Assembly (NCBI GenBank): GCA_021803885.1
Contig: JAJZKY010000298.1
Coordinates: 1 to 6,198 of the forward strand
Source of the DNA: Planctomycetota bacterium
GTDB lineage: Bacteria > Planctomycetota > Phycisphaerae > WQYP01 > JAJZKY01
Reading direction: 5' to 3'
Length of the DNA stretch: 6,198 nt
Part shown: piece by piece, positions 1 to 6,198 of the stretch
How the letters are laid out: each line of letters opens with the position of its first letter
Numbering within the stretch: the first letter of the stretch is position 1
Notes under the pieces: generated by a model
Seen by the model: only the letters and a program-made list of their open reading frames with translations
Databases searched by the model: none
What the model was told of the DNA's origin: nothing
Translations under genes and position numbers: made by a program

Positions 1-496
1 CAACGATGCTCCTGCCCTGGCCCAGGCGGATGTGGCAGTGGCGATGAATACGGGTACGCAAGCCGCGAAGGAAGCGGCCAATATGATCGATTTGGATTCC
101 AACCCGACCAAGCTCATTGAGGTGGTCGAGACAGGAAAGCAACTCCTGATGACACGCGGGGCGTTGACCACGTTTTCAGTGGCCAACGACGTGGCGAAAT
201 ATTTCGCCATCATTCCCGTCATATTCGCCACCACCTATCCGCAGCTTTCGGCACTGAATATCATGCATCTTAATCCGCACACCGCGATCCTTTCCGCGGT
301 TATATTCAATGCCTTGATTATTATATTTCTCATTCCCATTGCGCTTCGCGGGGTACAATACCGGGCCAAACCGGCGGCGGTGCTGCTGCGCGATAATCTG
401 CTCATCTACGGGCTGGGCGGATTGATCACACCTTTCATCGGTATCAAAATTATCGACGTGCTGATTGGGCTGGCGGTGAGCGGAATTCACGGGTGA
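1..496 (+). CDS. kdpB: Potassium-transporting P-type ATPase subunit KdpB, C-terminal part (5' truncated by window)
   Basis: This is the catalytic subunit of the KdpFABC K+ pump of the inner membrane, which hydrolyses ATP to drive K+ uptake through KdpA. Only the last 164 residues are present, of about 680 in the family. The reading frame starts at base 2 with [20 protein letters not shown], the end of the P-domain GDGTNDAPAL hinge motif; base 1 is the last base of the preceding codon. The membrane part follows: [20 protein letters not shown] (partial residues 51-70), then hydrophobic stretches near residues 95-115 and 133-158. In ANDVAK, D63 (bases 188-190) and K66 (197-199) match the charged pair known in E. 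coli KdpB as D583 and K586, which is tied to coupling. The frame is intact to the TGA at 494-496 and the C-terminus matches the family's usual end. kdpF, kdpA and the rest of kdpB should lie to the left. Identification is firm. Confidence 0.97.
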   Translation, partial: NDAPALAQADVAVAMNTGTQAAKEAANMIDLDSNPTKLIEVVETGKQLLMTRGALTTFSVANDVAKYFAIIPVIFATTYPQLSALNIMHLNPHTAILSAVIFNALIIIFLIPIALRGVQYRAKPAAVLLRDNLLIYGLGGLITPFIGIKIIDVLIGLAVSGIHG

Positions 497-544
497 AGCG
501 GCAGCCAGGCTTTTTGGGAAACATGAACGGCTGGTTTTAGAAAC

Positions 545-549
545 AGGGA
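545..549 (+). promoter_or_regulatory. Ribosome binding site of kdpC
   Basis: AGGGA lies 6 bases upstream of the kdpC ATG at 556, a normal Shine-Dalgarno position. It supports this start and suggests that kdpC can be initiated independently despite the 59-base gap after kdpB. No convincing promoter or terminator is visible in that gap (497-555). Confidence 0.5.
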
Positions 550-555
550 TTTGCC

Positions 556-1185
556 ATGCGTAACATCATTCGACCCTGCCTTACGATCTTTCTGTTGCTG
601 GGATTGCTGACGGGTATTATCTACCCCATGGCCATCACGGCTTTGGGGCAGGTGGTTTTTCCGTTCCAAGCCAACGGCAGTTTGATTTCCCGATCCGGCA
701 GTCCGGCACAAAGTCAGAAGACTGCCGGAGGCTCTGTGCTGATTGCCCAGAATTTTTCAGGGCCGGGATATTTCTGGCCGCGCCCATCGGCAACGAGCCC
801 GCCGTATGATGCGGATAATTCCGGCGGATCAAACTTGGGGCCGCGGAATCCGGCATTGGTCAAAGAAGTTGCGACGGCCATAGCCCGACTTCAGAAGGCC
901 GATCCGGGGGATAAAGCACGAATCCCCGTCGATCTGGTGACCAGTTCCGGCAGCGGATTGGACCCGGATATTTCGCCGGCAGCGGCTTATTATCAGGTTC
1001 CGCGGGTAGCCCGGGCACGGCATGTTTCACCGGTGGTGCTGCGACGATTGATCCGGCAGTCCATTGAAATGCCGTGGCTGGGGTTTTTCGGCGAGCGTTA
1101 TATTGATGTGCTGGAGTTGAATATCCGGCTTAATCGGCTGTGTCGGAAGTTACAAAAGCAGTCGAATCATCCGTTGCGGAAATGA
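556..1185 (+). CDS. kdpC: Potassium-transporting ATPase subunit KdpC
   Basis: KdpC is the small single-span subunit of the KdpFABC complex. It has an N-terminal membrane anchor and a soluble periplasmic domain, and is thought to assist K+ entry or complex assembly. The 209-residue product has one hydrophobic helix (residues 7-36, CLTIFLLLGLLTGIIYPMAI at 8-27). The family signatures follow: LIAQNFSGPGYFWPRPSAT (62-80), SGGSNLGPRNPAL (89-101), IPVDLVTSSGSGLDPDISPA (123-142), YQVPRVARAR (146-155) and LGFFGE plus VLELNIRLN (175-193). It is longer than E. coli KdpC (about 190 residues). Extra residues sit near 45-58 (RSGSPAQSQKTAGG), and a basic tail of about 16 residues follows the usual LELN end (RLCRKLQKQSNHPLRK). 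The start ATG has a good Shine-Dalgarno and begins directly before the anchor helix. The gene lies 59 bases after kdpB and ends 1 base before kdpD. Identification is firm. Confidence 0.97.
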   Translation: MRNIIRPCLTIFLLLGLLTGIIYPMAITALGQVVFPFQANGSLISRSGSPAQSQKTAGGSVLIAQNFSGPGYFWPRPSATSPPYDADNSGGSNLGPRNPALVKEVATAIARLQKADPGDKARIPVDLVTSSGSGLDPDISPAAAYYQVPRVARARHVSPVVLRRLIRQSIEMPWLGFFGERYIDVLELNIRLNRLCRKLQKQSNHPLRK

Positions 1186-1186
1186 T

Positions 1187-3889
1187 ATGGATGAAGCAAC
1201 CCGTCCAAGTCCCGAGGCCCTGCTGGGTTACGCGCTGCGCGAAGAAAAGCGACAGCGGCGCGGCCGTCTGAAAATATTTTTCGGCGCGGTGGCCGGTGTG
1301 GGCAAGACGTACGCCATGCTGGAGAGCGCCCGGCAACTGGCGATAGAGGGACACCAGATACTGGTCGGGTACGCGGAGCCGCATATTCGACCCGATACGG
1401 AGCGCCTGCTGCTGGGGTTGGATATTCTGCCCCATCTGCAGATTCAATATCGAGGAATTCTTCTGCGGGAGTTTGATCTCGACGCGGCGCTGCGAAAAAA
1501 GCCGGAGATCATACTCATTGATGAGTTGGCCCACACGAATGCCCCGGGCATGCGGCATTCCAAACGATGGCAGGATGTCATGGAATTGCTGGAGGCCGGA
1601 ATCCACGTATTTACGACGCTCAATGCGCAACATCTGGAATCCGTTAATGACGTTGTTGCCAAAACGACCGGTGTGAGGGTTCAGGAAACACTGCCGGATC
1701 ATGTGTTTGAGGAGGCGGATGAGGTTCAGCTTGTCGATATCCCGCCGGAGCAGTTATTGCAACGATTGGCCGACGGAAAAATATATCGCGGGTCCGGGGC
1801 TGACGCCGCGCTGACCAACTTTTTTACTGTTGAAAATCTGATGGCACTGCGCGAACTGGCGCTGCGTCTGACCGCGGACCGGGTGGACCGGCAGCGTGAC
1901 GAGCGGCTTGCGGTGAGTGGCGGCACCGGGGGTACGACCATCTCGGAGCGGCTGCTGGTGTGCGTGGGGCCGAGTCCCAAATCGGCGGATCTGATTCGGG
2001 CGGCAGCGCGAATGGCGAAAATGACGCATTCGCGCTGGACGGCTGTATTTGTGGAGACACCGTCATTGGCGAATCAGGATTCACCGCGCCGGCGTCTGGC
2101 GCAGGCCAATCTGCAACTGGCCGAGGAATTAGGTGCCAGGCGGGTGATCCTGCAGGGATACAATGCGGCGAAAGAGATAGTCGCATTTGCACGGCAGGAA
2201 AACATATCGCGAATTATTGCGGGGAAACCGGCGGCATCCGGATGGAGAAGCTGGCTGGGATCGAGATTCACCCGTAATCTGATCCGCTTCAGCGGGTCGA
2301 TTGCGATTGACCTGATCCGTGAGCCAGACGGGGTCAAGCCCGTTGTGCCTCCGATCCGCCGCGGGACGCCGCGTGGCGGTCGGGCCATTCTGATGGCCGC
2401 GGTGACGATGGGACTGATCACCATCGTGGGAGTATTGCTCTATCACGAACTCGGGCTATCCAACATCAATGTCATCATGCTTTATCTGCTGGGGGTGATG
2501 TGGTTGGCGGCGCGATTCGGGTCGGCAGCCGGGATTGCCGGGGCTGTGATCGGCGTTCTGGCCTTTGATTACACGGTGGTTCCCCCCTACTATTCCTTCG
2601 CCGTATCGGATACTCAATATATTTTCACGTTTCTGGTCATGCTGCTGGCGGGTGTGTTCATCAGCACCGTCACCACCCGGCTGCGGGAGCAGGAACTGCT
2701 GGCCCGCAACCGACACGCGAGCATTGCGGCTCTGATGGAGATGACGCAGGCGATTACGGGGGCGGCGAGTATCGATGAGCTGGCCCGTTCCACCGTGAAG
2801 CAGGTCGAGACCCATCTGCGGGCAAAGAGCGCGGTTATTGTGGCCGAAGCGGGCAAGCCGCGGATGGTGTATCAGAGCACCGGAATTCAACTCGATGACA
2901 AGGATATGGGCGTTGCGGCCTGGGTCGTTCAGAACGGTCGACCGGCCGGGGCGTTAACGGATACGCTGCCGATGTCGCGATTTTTTGTCATGCCTTTCCG
3001 GGGCGTGCGTGGAACGGTCGGAGCGCTGGCACTCACAAGCGAGAATATGCAGGAACTGATCGAGCCGCCGGCGATTGATTCGCTGCGGGCACTGTGCGAG
3101 CAACTGGCGGTGGCGATCGACCGGCTGATGTTTTCTGAGGAATCGCATCGCGCGTGGGCGAACGCCGAGCGGGAGTCTATCCGCAACACGCTGTTAACCT
3201 CGGTCTCGCATGATCTGCGCACGCCACTATCGGCAATTGCGGCCGCCGCCAGTGGCCTTCAGGAAGCCGATCCCCATATGGATAGCGCCCATTTGCGTGA
3301 GTTGGCCGGGTCGATAACGGCTGAAGCCGGCAGGATGGATCGCCTCATTGATAAATTATTGCGTATGACGCGGCTGGAATCCGGCAAGATGGATGTGCGT
3401 CAGGATATTCTGCCGGCCGAGGAACTGATTGCATCAGCCATTGAACGTGTCACCCAACATGAGCCCCACCTTCGCATTGAGGTAAAATCCGGAGCTGATC
3501 TACCGCCGTGCCGGGGGGATCCGGAGTTGCTGGAGCAGGTGATGGTGAATCTTATTGAAAATGCCGCCGAACACGGAAGATCCGAGAGCGACGAGTCGAT
3601 TGTGGTAAGTGCCAGGGCCGAGGGTGGATTTATAAGTGTCACGGTTCGTGATCACGGCCGAGGGCTTGCGGAGGACGAGGTGCCGCATCTGTTTGAAAAA
3701 TTTTACCGTTCGCCGCGGAACCGCCTGCGTCAGGGGCTTGGGCTTGGGCTGGCGATATGCCGAACCATCGTACAGCTTCACGGCGGCCAAATCAGCGCAC
3801 GGAATCATCCGGAGGGGGGAGCGGAATTTACGGTCCGAATTCCCGTTGCCACTTCGGACGATTTACCGGAGAACCGCGACAGGAGATGA
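1187..3889 (+). CDS. kdpD: Osmosensitive K+ channel sensor histidine kinase KdpD
   Basis: KdpD is the inner-membrane sensor kinase that responds to low K+ or ionic stress and controls KdpE phosphorylation. The product has 900 residues, near the E. coli length. Domains in order: the N-terminal KdpD domain (about 20-235) with Walker A GAVAGVGKT (33-41) and Walker B-like IILIDELAHTNAPG (108-121); a universal-stress-protein-like domain (about 254-375); four membrane helices (about 399-418, 427-442, 444-466, 477-496); a GAF-like region (about 510-650); and the kinase. The phosphoacceptor is H675 in SVSHDLRTP. The ATP site has N792 (NLIENAAEHG), D822-G824-G826 (RDHGRGL), LFEKFYR (835-841) and GLGLGLAI (850-857). 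All catalytic residues are present. Family motifs changed in the N-domain include EPHIR (64-68), where ETHGR is usual. The ATG at 1187 is 1 base after the kdpC stop, with only a weak GCGGAA upstream (1176-1181), so translation is probably coupled to kdpC. kdpE follows 10 bases after the stop. Identification is firm. Confidence 0.98.
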   Translation: MDEATRPSPEALLGYALREEKRQRRGRLKIFFGAVAGVGKTYAMLESARQLAIEGHQILVGYAEPHIRPDTERLLLGLDILPHLQIQYRGILLREFDLDAALRKKPEIILIDELAHTNAPGMRHSKRWQDVMELLEAGIHVFTTLNAQHLESVNDVVAKTTGVRVQETLPDHVFEEADEVQLVDIPPEQLLQRLADGKIYRGSGADAALTNFFTVENLMALRELALRLTADRVDRQRDERLAVSGGTGGTTISERLLVCVGPSPKSADLIRAAARMAKMTHSRWTAVFVETPSLANQDSPRRRLAQANLQLAEELGARRVILQGYNAAKEIVAFARQENISRIIAGKPAASGWRSWLGSRFTRNLIRFSGSIAIDLIREPDGVKPVVPPIRRGTPRGGRAILMAAVTMGLITIVGVLLYHELGLSNINVIMLYLLGVMWLAARFGSAAGIAGAVIGVLAFDYTVVPPYYSFAVSDTQYIFTFLVMLLAGVFISTVTTRLREQELLARNRHASIAALMEMTQAITGAASIDELARSTVKQVETHLRAKSAVIVAEAGKPRMVYQSTGIQLDDKDMGVAAWVVQNGRPAGALTDTLPMSRFFVMPFRGVRGTVGALALTSENMQELIEPPAIDSLRALCEQLAVAIDRLMFSEESHRAWANAERESIRNTLLTSVSHDLRTPLSAIAAAASGLQEADPHMDSAHLRELAGSITAEAGRMDRLIDKLLRMTRLESGKMDVRQDILPAEELIASAIERVTQHEPHLRIEVKSGADLPPCRGDPELLEQVMVNLIENAAEHGRSESDESIVVSARAEGGFISVTVRDHGRGLAEDEVPHLFEKFYRSPRNRLRQGLGLGLAICRTIVQLHGGQISARNHPEGGAEFTVRIPVATSDDLPENRDRR

Positions 3890-3890
3890 T

Positions 3891-3895
3891 GGAGA
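3891..3895 (+). promoter_or_regulatory. Ribosome binding site of kdpE, fixing its start
   Basis: GGAGA lies 4 bases before the ATG at 3900. The open frame extends upstream to an ATG at 3636, but that region is the kinase core of kdpD read in another frame. The site at 3891-3895, the aligned receiver-domain N-terminus and the 10-base gap after the kdpD stop all select 3900. A second purine run, AGGAGA at 3881-3886, is too far upstream to be the main site. Confidence 0.65.
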
Positions 3896-3899
3896 CTTG

Positions 3900-4640
3900 A
3901 TGAGCACCCAATCGTCGCCACCGAATTTCAGGAGTGCGCCGCCGGCGGTTCTGGTGGTCGAAGATGATTACGCCATTCGGAAGTATCTGCGAATCGCATT
4001 GGAGGCCGCCGGGTACCGTTATCTGGAGGCGGCGGACGCCGGTACCGCGATGAAGCAACTGGCCTCTGAAGCGATCGGGGCGATCGTGCTGGACCTGGGG
4101 CTCCCGGATCGCGATGGAATCGATCTGCTGCGGGAGATCCGCACGACGTTCAGCATGCCGATTATTATTATTTCCGCCCGGGGTCAGGAACGGAGTAAGA
4201 TTGAGGCATTGGATACGGGTGCCGACGATTATCTCACCAAGCCATTGAGTACCGGTGAACTGCTGGCACGCCTGCGAGCGGTTATGCGTCGGAAGCAGGA
4301 GGATTCATCAGCGGATCAGGTATTGGCAGTCGGCCCCATCACCATGGATATTGTCCGACATCAAGTCACCCTCCGTGGCGATCCGATCAGTCTCACGCCT
4401 CTGGAATTCAAATTGCTTGAGGTGCTGGTTCGGCACGCGGGGCGGGTGCTGACGCATCGGTTTCTGCTCCGGGAGGTGTGGGGATCGGGCTATGGGGATC
4501 GAACGCACTACGTGCGAATCTATATGAACAGTCTCCGGCGCAAGCTTCAGACCGGCGAAAAGGGGCAAAGCTGCATATCGACGGAGATCGGCGTCGGCTA
4601 TCGCCTGCGCGACGATATTGAGCCACGGACCGGGCACTGA
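3900..4640 (+). CDS. kdpE: KDP operon response regulator KdpE (OmpR/PhoB family)
   Basis: KdpE is the cytoplasmic DNA-binding partner of KdpD. Once phosphorylated, it activates the kdp operon. The 246-residue product has a receiver domain (about 16-130) and an OmpR-type winged-helix domain (about 138-240). Receiver residues visible are the acidic cluster E21-D22-D23 (VVEDDYAIR), the phosphoacceptor D65 (VLDLGLPDRDG), S92 (IIISARG) and K114 (YLTKP), so phosphorylation should work normally. The DNA-binding part shows LTPLEFKLLEVLVRHAGRVL, then REVWGSGYGDRTHYVRIYMN and SLRRKL, a good match to the KdpE recognition helix region, and ends with the GVGYRL wing. It is about 20 residues longer than E. 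coli KdpE because of a Ser/Pro-rich N-terminal stretch (residues 1-15) and a short C-terminal tail. It lies 10 bases after kdpD with its own Shine-Dalgarno and faces a convergent gene 40 bases downstream. Identification as KdpE rests on sequence plus kdpD adjacency. Confidence 0.97.
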   Translation: MSTQSSPPNFRSAPPAVLVVEDDYAIRKYLRIALEAAGYRYLEAADAGTAMKQLASEAIGAIVLDLGLPDRDGIDLLREIRTTFSMPIIIISARGQERSKIEALDTGADDYLTKPLSTGELLARLRAVMRRKQEDSSADQVLAVGPITMDIVRHQVTLRGDPISLTPLEFKLLEVLVRHAGRVLTHRFLLREVWGSGYGDRTHYVRIYMNSLRRKLQTGEKGQSCISTEIGVGYRLRDDIEPRTGH

Positions 4641-4641
4641 T

Positions 4642-4660
4642 CCGGGCGGCAACCGTCCGG
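4642..4660 (+). terminator. GC-rich hairpin after kdpE, possible terminator
   Basis: CCGGGCGG (4642-4649) and CCGTCCGG (4653-4660) can pair over 8 positions around a 3-base loop (CAA). Seven pairs are Watson-Crick and one is G-U. The stem begins 2 bases after the kdpE stop codon and sits in the 40-base gap between the two convergent genes. No T-run follows, so it is not a classical intrinsic terminator. It may stabilise the 3' end of the kdp transcript or pause polymerase. On the opposite strand the G-U pair becomes an A-C mismatch, so the structure favours the kdp transcript. Confidence 0.4.
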
Positions 4661-4680
4661 CGCGAATCTCACAGACGGGG

Positions 4681-6198
4681 TCATGAATGGGTCATGTGCT
4701 TAGCGGTGGATTTATGGGGTCGAGTCTGCCAGCCGCCGCCGAGAGCCTGATACAGCGTGACGAGATCCGCCGATATCGCCTGCTGACTTTGAATCAAGGC
4801 ATCCTGTGATGTGTAGAGCGATTGCTGCGCGGTGAGGACGTTGAGGAAGTCGGTAAGCCCGTTGCGGTACAGCTCCATGGAAAGCGTAACCGCCCGCTGA
4901 TTCTGTTCAACGGCTGCCGCCAGCGCACGATAGTGAGCCTGCTCACGTGTATAGGCCACGAGCGCGGAGTCTACATCATCCAGAGCCTGAATGACAGTCT
5001 GGCGGTAATTGAAAAGGGCCTGCAGGGCGACGGCCTTCTGCTGGCCGATCTGTGACTCCACCTGGCCCCAATTTAATATTGACCAGGAAACACTGGGCCC
5101 GATTCCATAGGCCAGGCTGGCAGTATTGAACCATTGCTCGGCGGTTGCGGCGGAATAGCCGAGATTGGCACTGATGGTAAATTTGGGATAGAGATTTCCC
5201 TCGGCCACGCCGACATTGGCAACCGCAGCGGCATATTGATCAAGGGCGACGCGCACATCCGGGCGGCGCAGGAGCAGTTGTCCGGGCAGGCCGATGGGGA
5301 CTTCCGGCGGGACGGGTGGAATGGGTTTTGGCACATCGAGGAGTTTATCCAGTGTGCCGGGCGGCATGGAGAGCAACACCGCGATGGCATAGGCAAGCTG
5401 ATGGGCCTGCGTTTCAAGCACGGGGAGCTGTGCGGCCGTGCTTGCGGCCTGTGCCTGTGCCTGCGCAACGCTCAATTCGGTGGAGATGCCGCCGCCGACC
5501 TGCTGCTTAAGAAGCGCGACAGTATGTTCCTGTGTTTGGAGATTATTCTCGGTTATGGCAATCTGGGCCTGCACACCCCGGAGATTGATGTAATCGCTCG
5601 CCACTTCTGAGAGAAGCGTGATCAGGATGACGCGCCGATTGTCGATCGCCTCATGCAGACTGGCTTTGGCGGCCTGAATTCCCCGTCGCACCTGACCGAA
5701 GAAGTCAAGTTCCCAGGTGCCATCGAGGCCCGCAGAATAATTGTCCGATTCCGAAGGACCGGTGGAGGTGCGGCCGGGTACTAAATTTTTGCTACCCCGG
5801 CTGTGACTGTACGAACCGACGGCGCTGACAAACGGCCCGAGATTGGCGGCGGTTGAATTGAGCACCTCGCGGGCCTGGATAATGGCCTGCCGGGCCTGCG
5901 CGAGGGAAAGATTCTGCCGGGTGGCCATGGTGATCAGGCGATTGAGCACCGGATCATGAAAACTCTGCCACCAGTGAGCCAGATGAGCGGGTTTGGTGTC
6001 GATGACCAGGGAAACCATACCGGCTTTTTGCGCGGCCTTTTCGGCAGCCAAAACCCCATTGTTTTTCGATTCCATTTGCACCGATTGCATGGCCGATGGA
6101 CTGAAGGTTTTGGGCATCATCTGTCTGGGGCGATGGAAGTTCGGCCCGACTTCGCAGCCGGTGAGGAGCAGTATGGCGCCGATCTGTAACCGAGCGCA
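4681..6198 (-). CDS. NodT-family outer membrane efflux lipoprotein (outer membrane factor), 5' truncated by window
   Basis: This is the outer-membrane channel (TolC/OprM/NodT class) of a tripartite efflux pump, probably of the RND type. The visible 505 residues run from the window edge to the TGA at 4681-4683. The first ATG in the frame is at 6120, but 26 more codons upstream are open and read as a lipoprotein signal: ILLLTGC with the lipidated Cys at bases 6154-6156, then EVGPNFHRP, the post-Cys VGPxY signature of this family. No ATG, GTG or TTG occurs in frame between 6121 and 6198, so the start lies beyond the window, probably only a few codons away. Two outer-membrane-efflux repeats follow (about residues 75-275 and 295-490, counted from the edge). 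Landmarks are WWQSFHDPVLN (76-86), WELDFFGQVRR (162-172), LLLRRPDVR (308-316), VGVAEGNLYPKFT (329-341), GLTDFLNVLTAQQSLY (447-462) and the terminal YQALGGGW (483-490). It converges on kdpE. The adaptor and pump genes are expected to the right. The transported substrate cannot be inferred. Confidence 0.93.
   Translation of the reverse strand, partial: CARLQIGAILLLTGCEVGPNFHRPRQMMPKTFSPSAMQSVQMESKNNGVLAAEKAAQKAGMVSLVIDTKPAHLAHWWQSFHDPVLNRLITMATRQNLSLAQARQAIIQAREVLNSTAANLGPFVSAVGSYSHSRGSKNLVPGRTSTGPSESDNYSAGLDGTWELDFFGQVRRGIQAAKASLHEAIDNRRVILITLLSEVASDYINLRGVQAQIAITENNLQTQEHTVALLKQQVGGGISTELSVAQAQAQAASTAAQLPVLETQAHQLAYAIAVLLSMPPGTLDKLLDVPKPIPPVPPEVPIGLPGQLLLRRPDVRVALDQYAAAVANVGVAEGNLYPKFTISANLGYSAATAEQWFNTASLAYGIGPSVSWSILNWGQVESQIGQQKAVALQALFNYRQTVIQALDDVDSALVAYTREQAHYRALAAAVEQNQRAVTLSMELYRNGLTDFLNVLTAQQSLYTSQDALIQSQQAISADLVTLYQALGGGWQTRPHKSTAKHMTHS

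Noticed and set aside
502..537. Possible hairpin CAGCC/GGCTG followed by GTTTT in the kdpB-kdpC gap
   Set aside because: It has only 5 pairs with a loop of more than 20 bases; a terminator inside the kdp structural genes is unlikely and the stem is weak.
523..540. Five-codon leader ORF (MNGWF) between kdpB and kdpC with GGGAA upstream
   Set aside because: It is too short to distinguish from chance and there is no attenuator-like structure around it.
1824..2446. Several overlapping - strand open frames inside kdpD
   Set aside because: They are out-of-frame shadows of a G+C-rich gene: low-complexity Arg/Pro/Ser-rich translations, no recognisable domain, and a fully intact kdpD on the other strand.
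3551..3577. Non-standard N-box (NLIENAAEHG instead of NAxKY) as a sign of an inactive kinase
   Set aside because: The Mg-binding Asn (N792) and all other ATP-site boxes are present, and Glu-His at these positions occurs in active histidine kinases, so loss of activity is not supported.
3636..3899. N-terminal extension of kdpE by 88 residues to an upstream ATG
   Set aside because: The extension overlaps the kdpD kinase core in another frame, has no domain likeness, and the ATG at 3900 has its own ribosome binding site and the normal receiver-domain start.
5134..5610. + strand open frame of 158 codons antisense to the efflux gene
   Set aside because: The translation is Gly-rich with no known family features, and the - strand frame here encodes well-conserved efflux motifs.
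6118..6120. ATG at 6120 as the start of the efflux gene
   Set aside because: The frame stays open upstream and encodes the lipobox and family signature, so this ATG is internal.
1..6198. A previously undescribed system in this window
   Set aside because: Every long frame is assigned to a known family (KdpB, KdpC, KdpD, KdpE, NodT-type outer membrane factor), intergenic space totals about 110 bases, and no repeat array or unknown gene remains.

Overview
The window holds the downstream part of a kdp high-affinity potassium locus on the + strand, followed by a convergent outer-membrane efflux gene on the - strand. In order: the 3' end of kdpB (catalytic P-type ATPase subunit), kdpC, kdpD (sensor histidine kinase), kdpE (response regulator), a 40-base intergenic gap with a GC-rich hairpin, and a NodT-type outer membrane factor lipoprotein gene whose 5' end runs off the right edge. 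About 97% of the bases are coding.

The organism is a Gram-negative (diderm) bacterium of moderately high G+C. This rests on the lipoprotein outer-membrane channel and on the KdpD type, with N-terminal KdpD domain, USP domain, four membrane segments, GAF-like region and kinase. The sequence alone does not fix the phylum. The Kdp proteins match the general family pattern but differ in detail from the Escherichia coli proteins (long KdpC, altered KdpD motifs), so a non-enterobacterial lineage is likely.

The genes kdpB-C-D-E run in one direction with gaps of 59, 1 and 10 bases, so structural and regulatory genes probably share one transcript. KdpFABC pumps K+ inward using ATP. KdpD senses K+ limitation or ionic stress and phosphorylates KdpE, which activates the operon. 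kdpF, kdpA, most of kdpB and the kdp promoter must lie left of the window.

The - strand gene encodes the outer-membrane channel of a tripartite (probably RND) efflux pump. The first ATG of its long open frame, at 6120, is misleading. The frame continues upstream through a lipoprotein signal (LLLTGC, then VGPNF) to the window edge, so the true start is beyond 6198. The pump and adaptor genes would be expected further right.

I found no RNA gene, mobile element, CRISPR array or evident new system. The points worth a second look are lineage-specific changes in KdpC and KdpD, the degenerate c-di-AMP-type motif in the KdpD USP domain, the strand-asymmetric hairpin, and the start-site correction.
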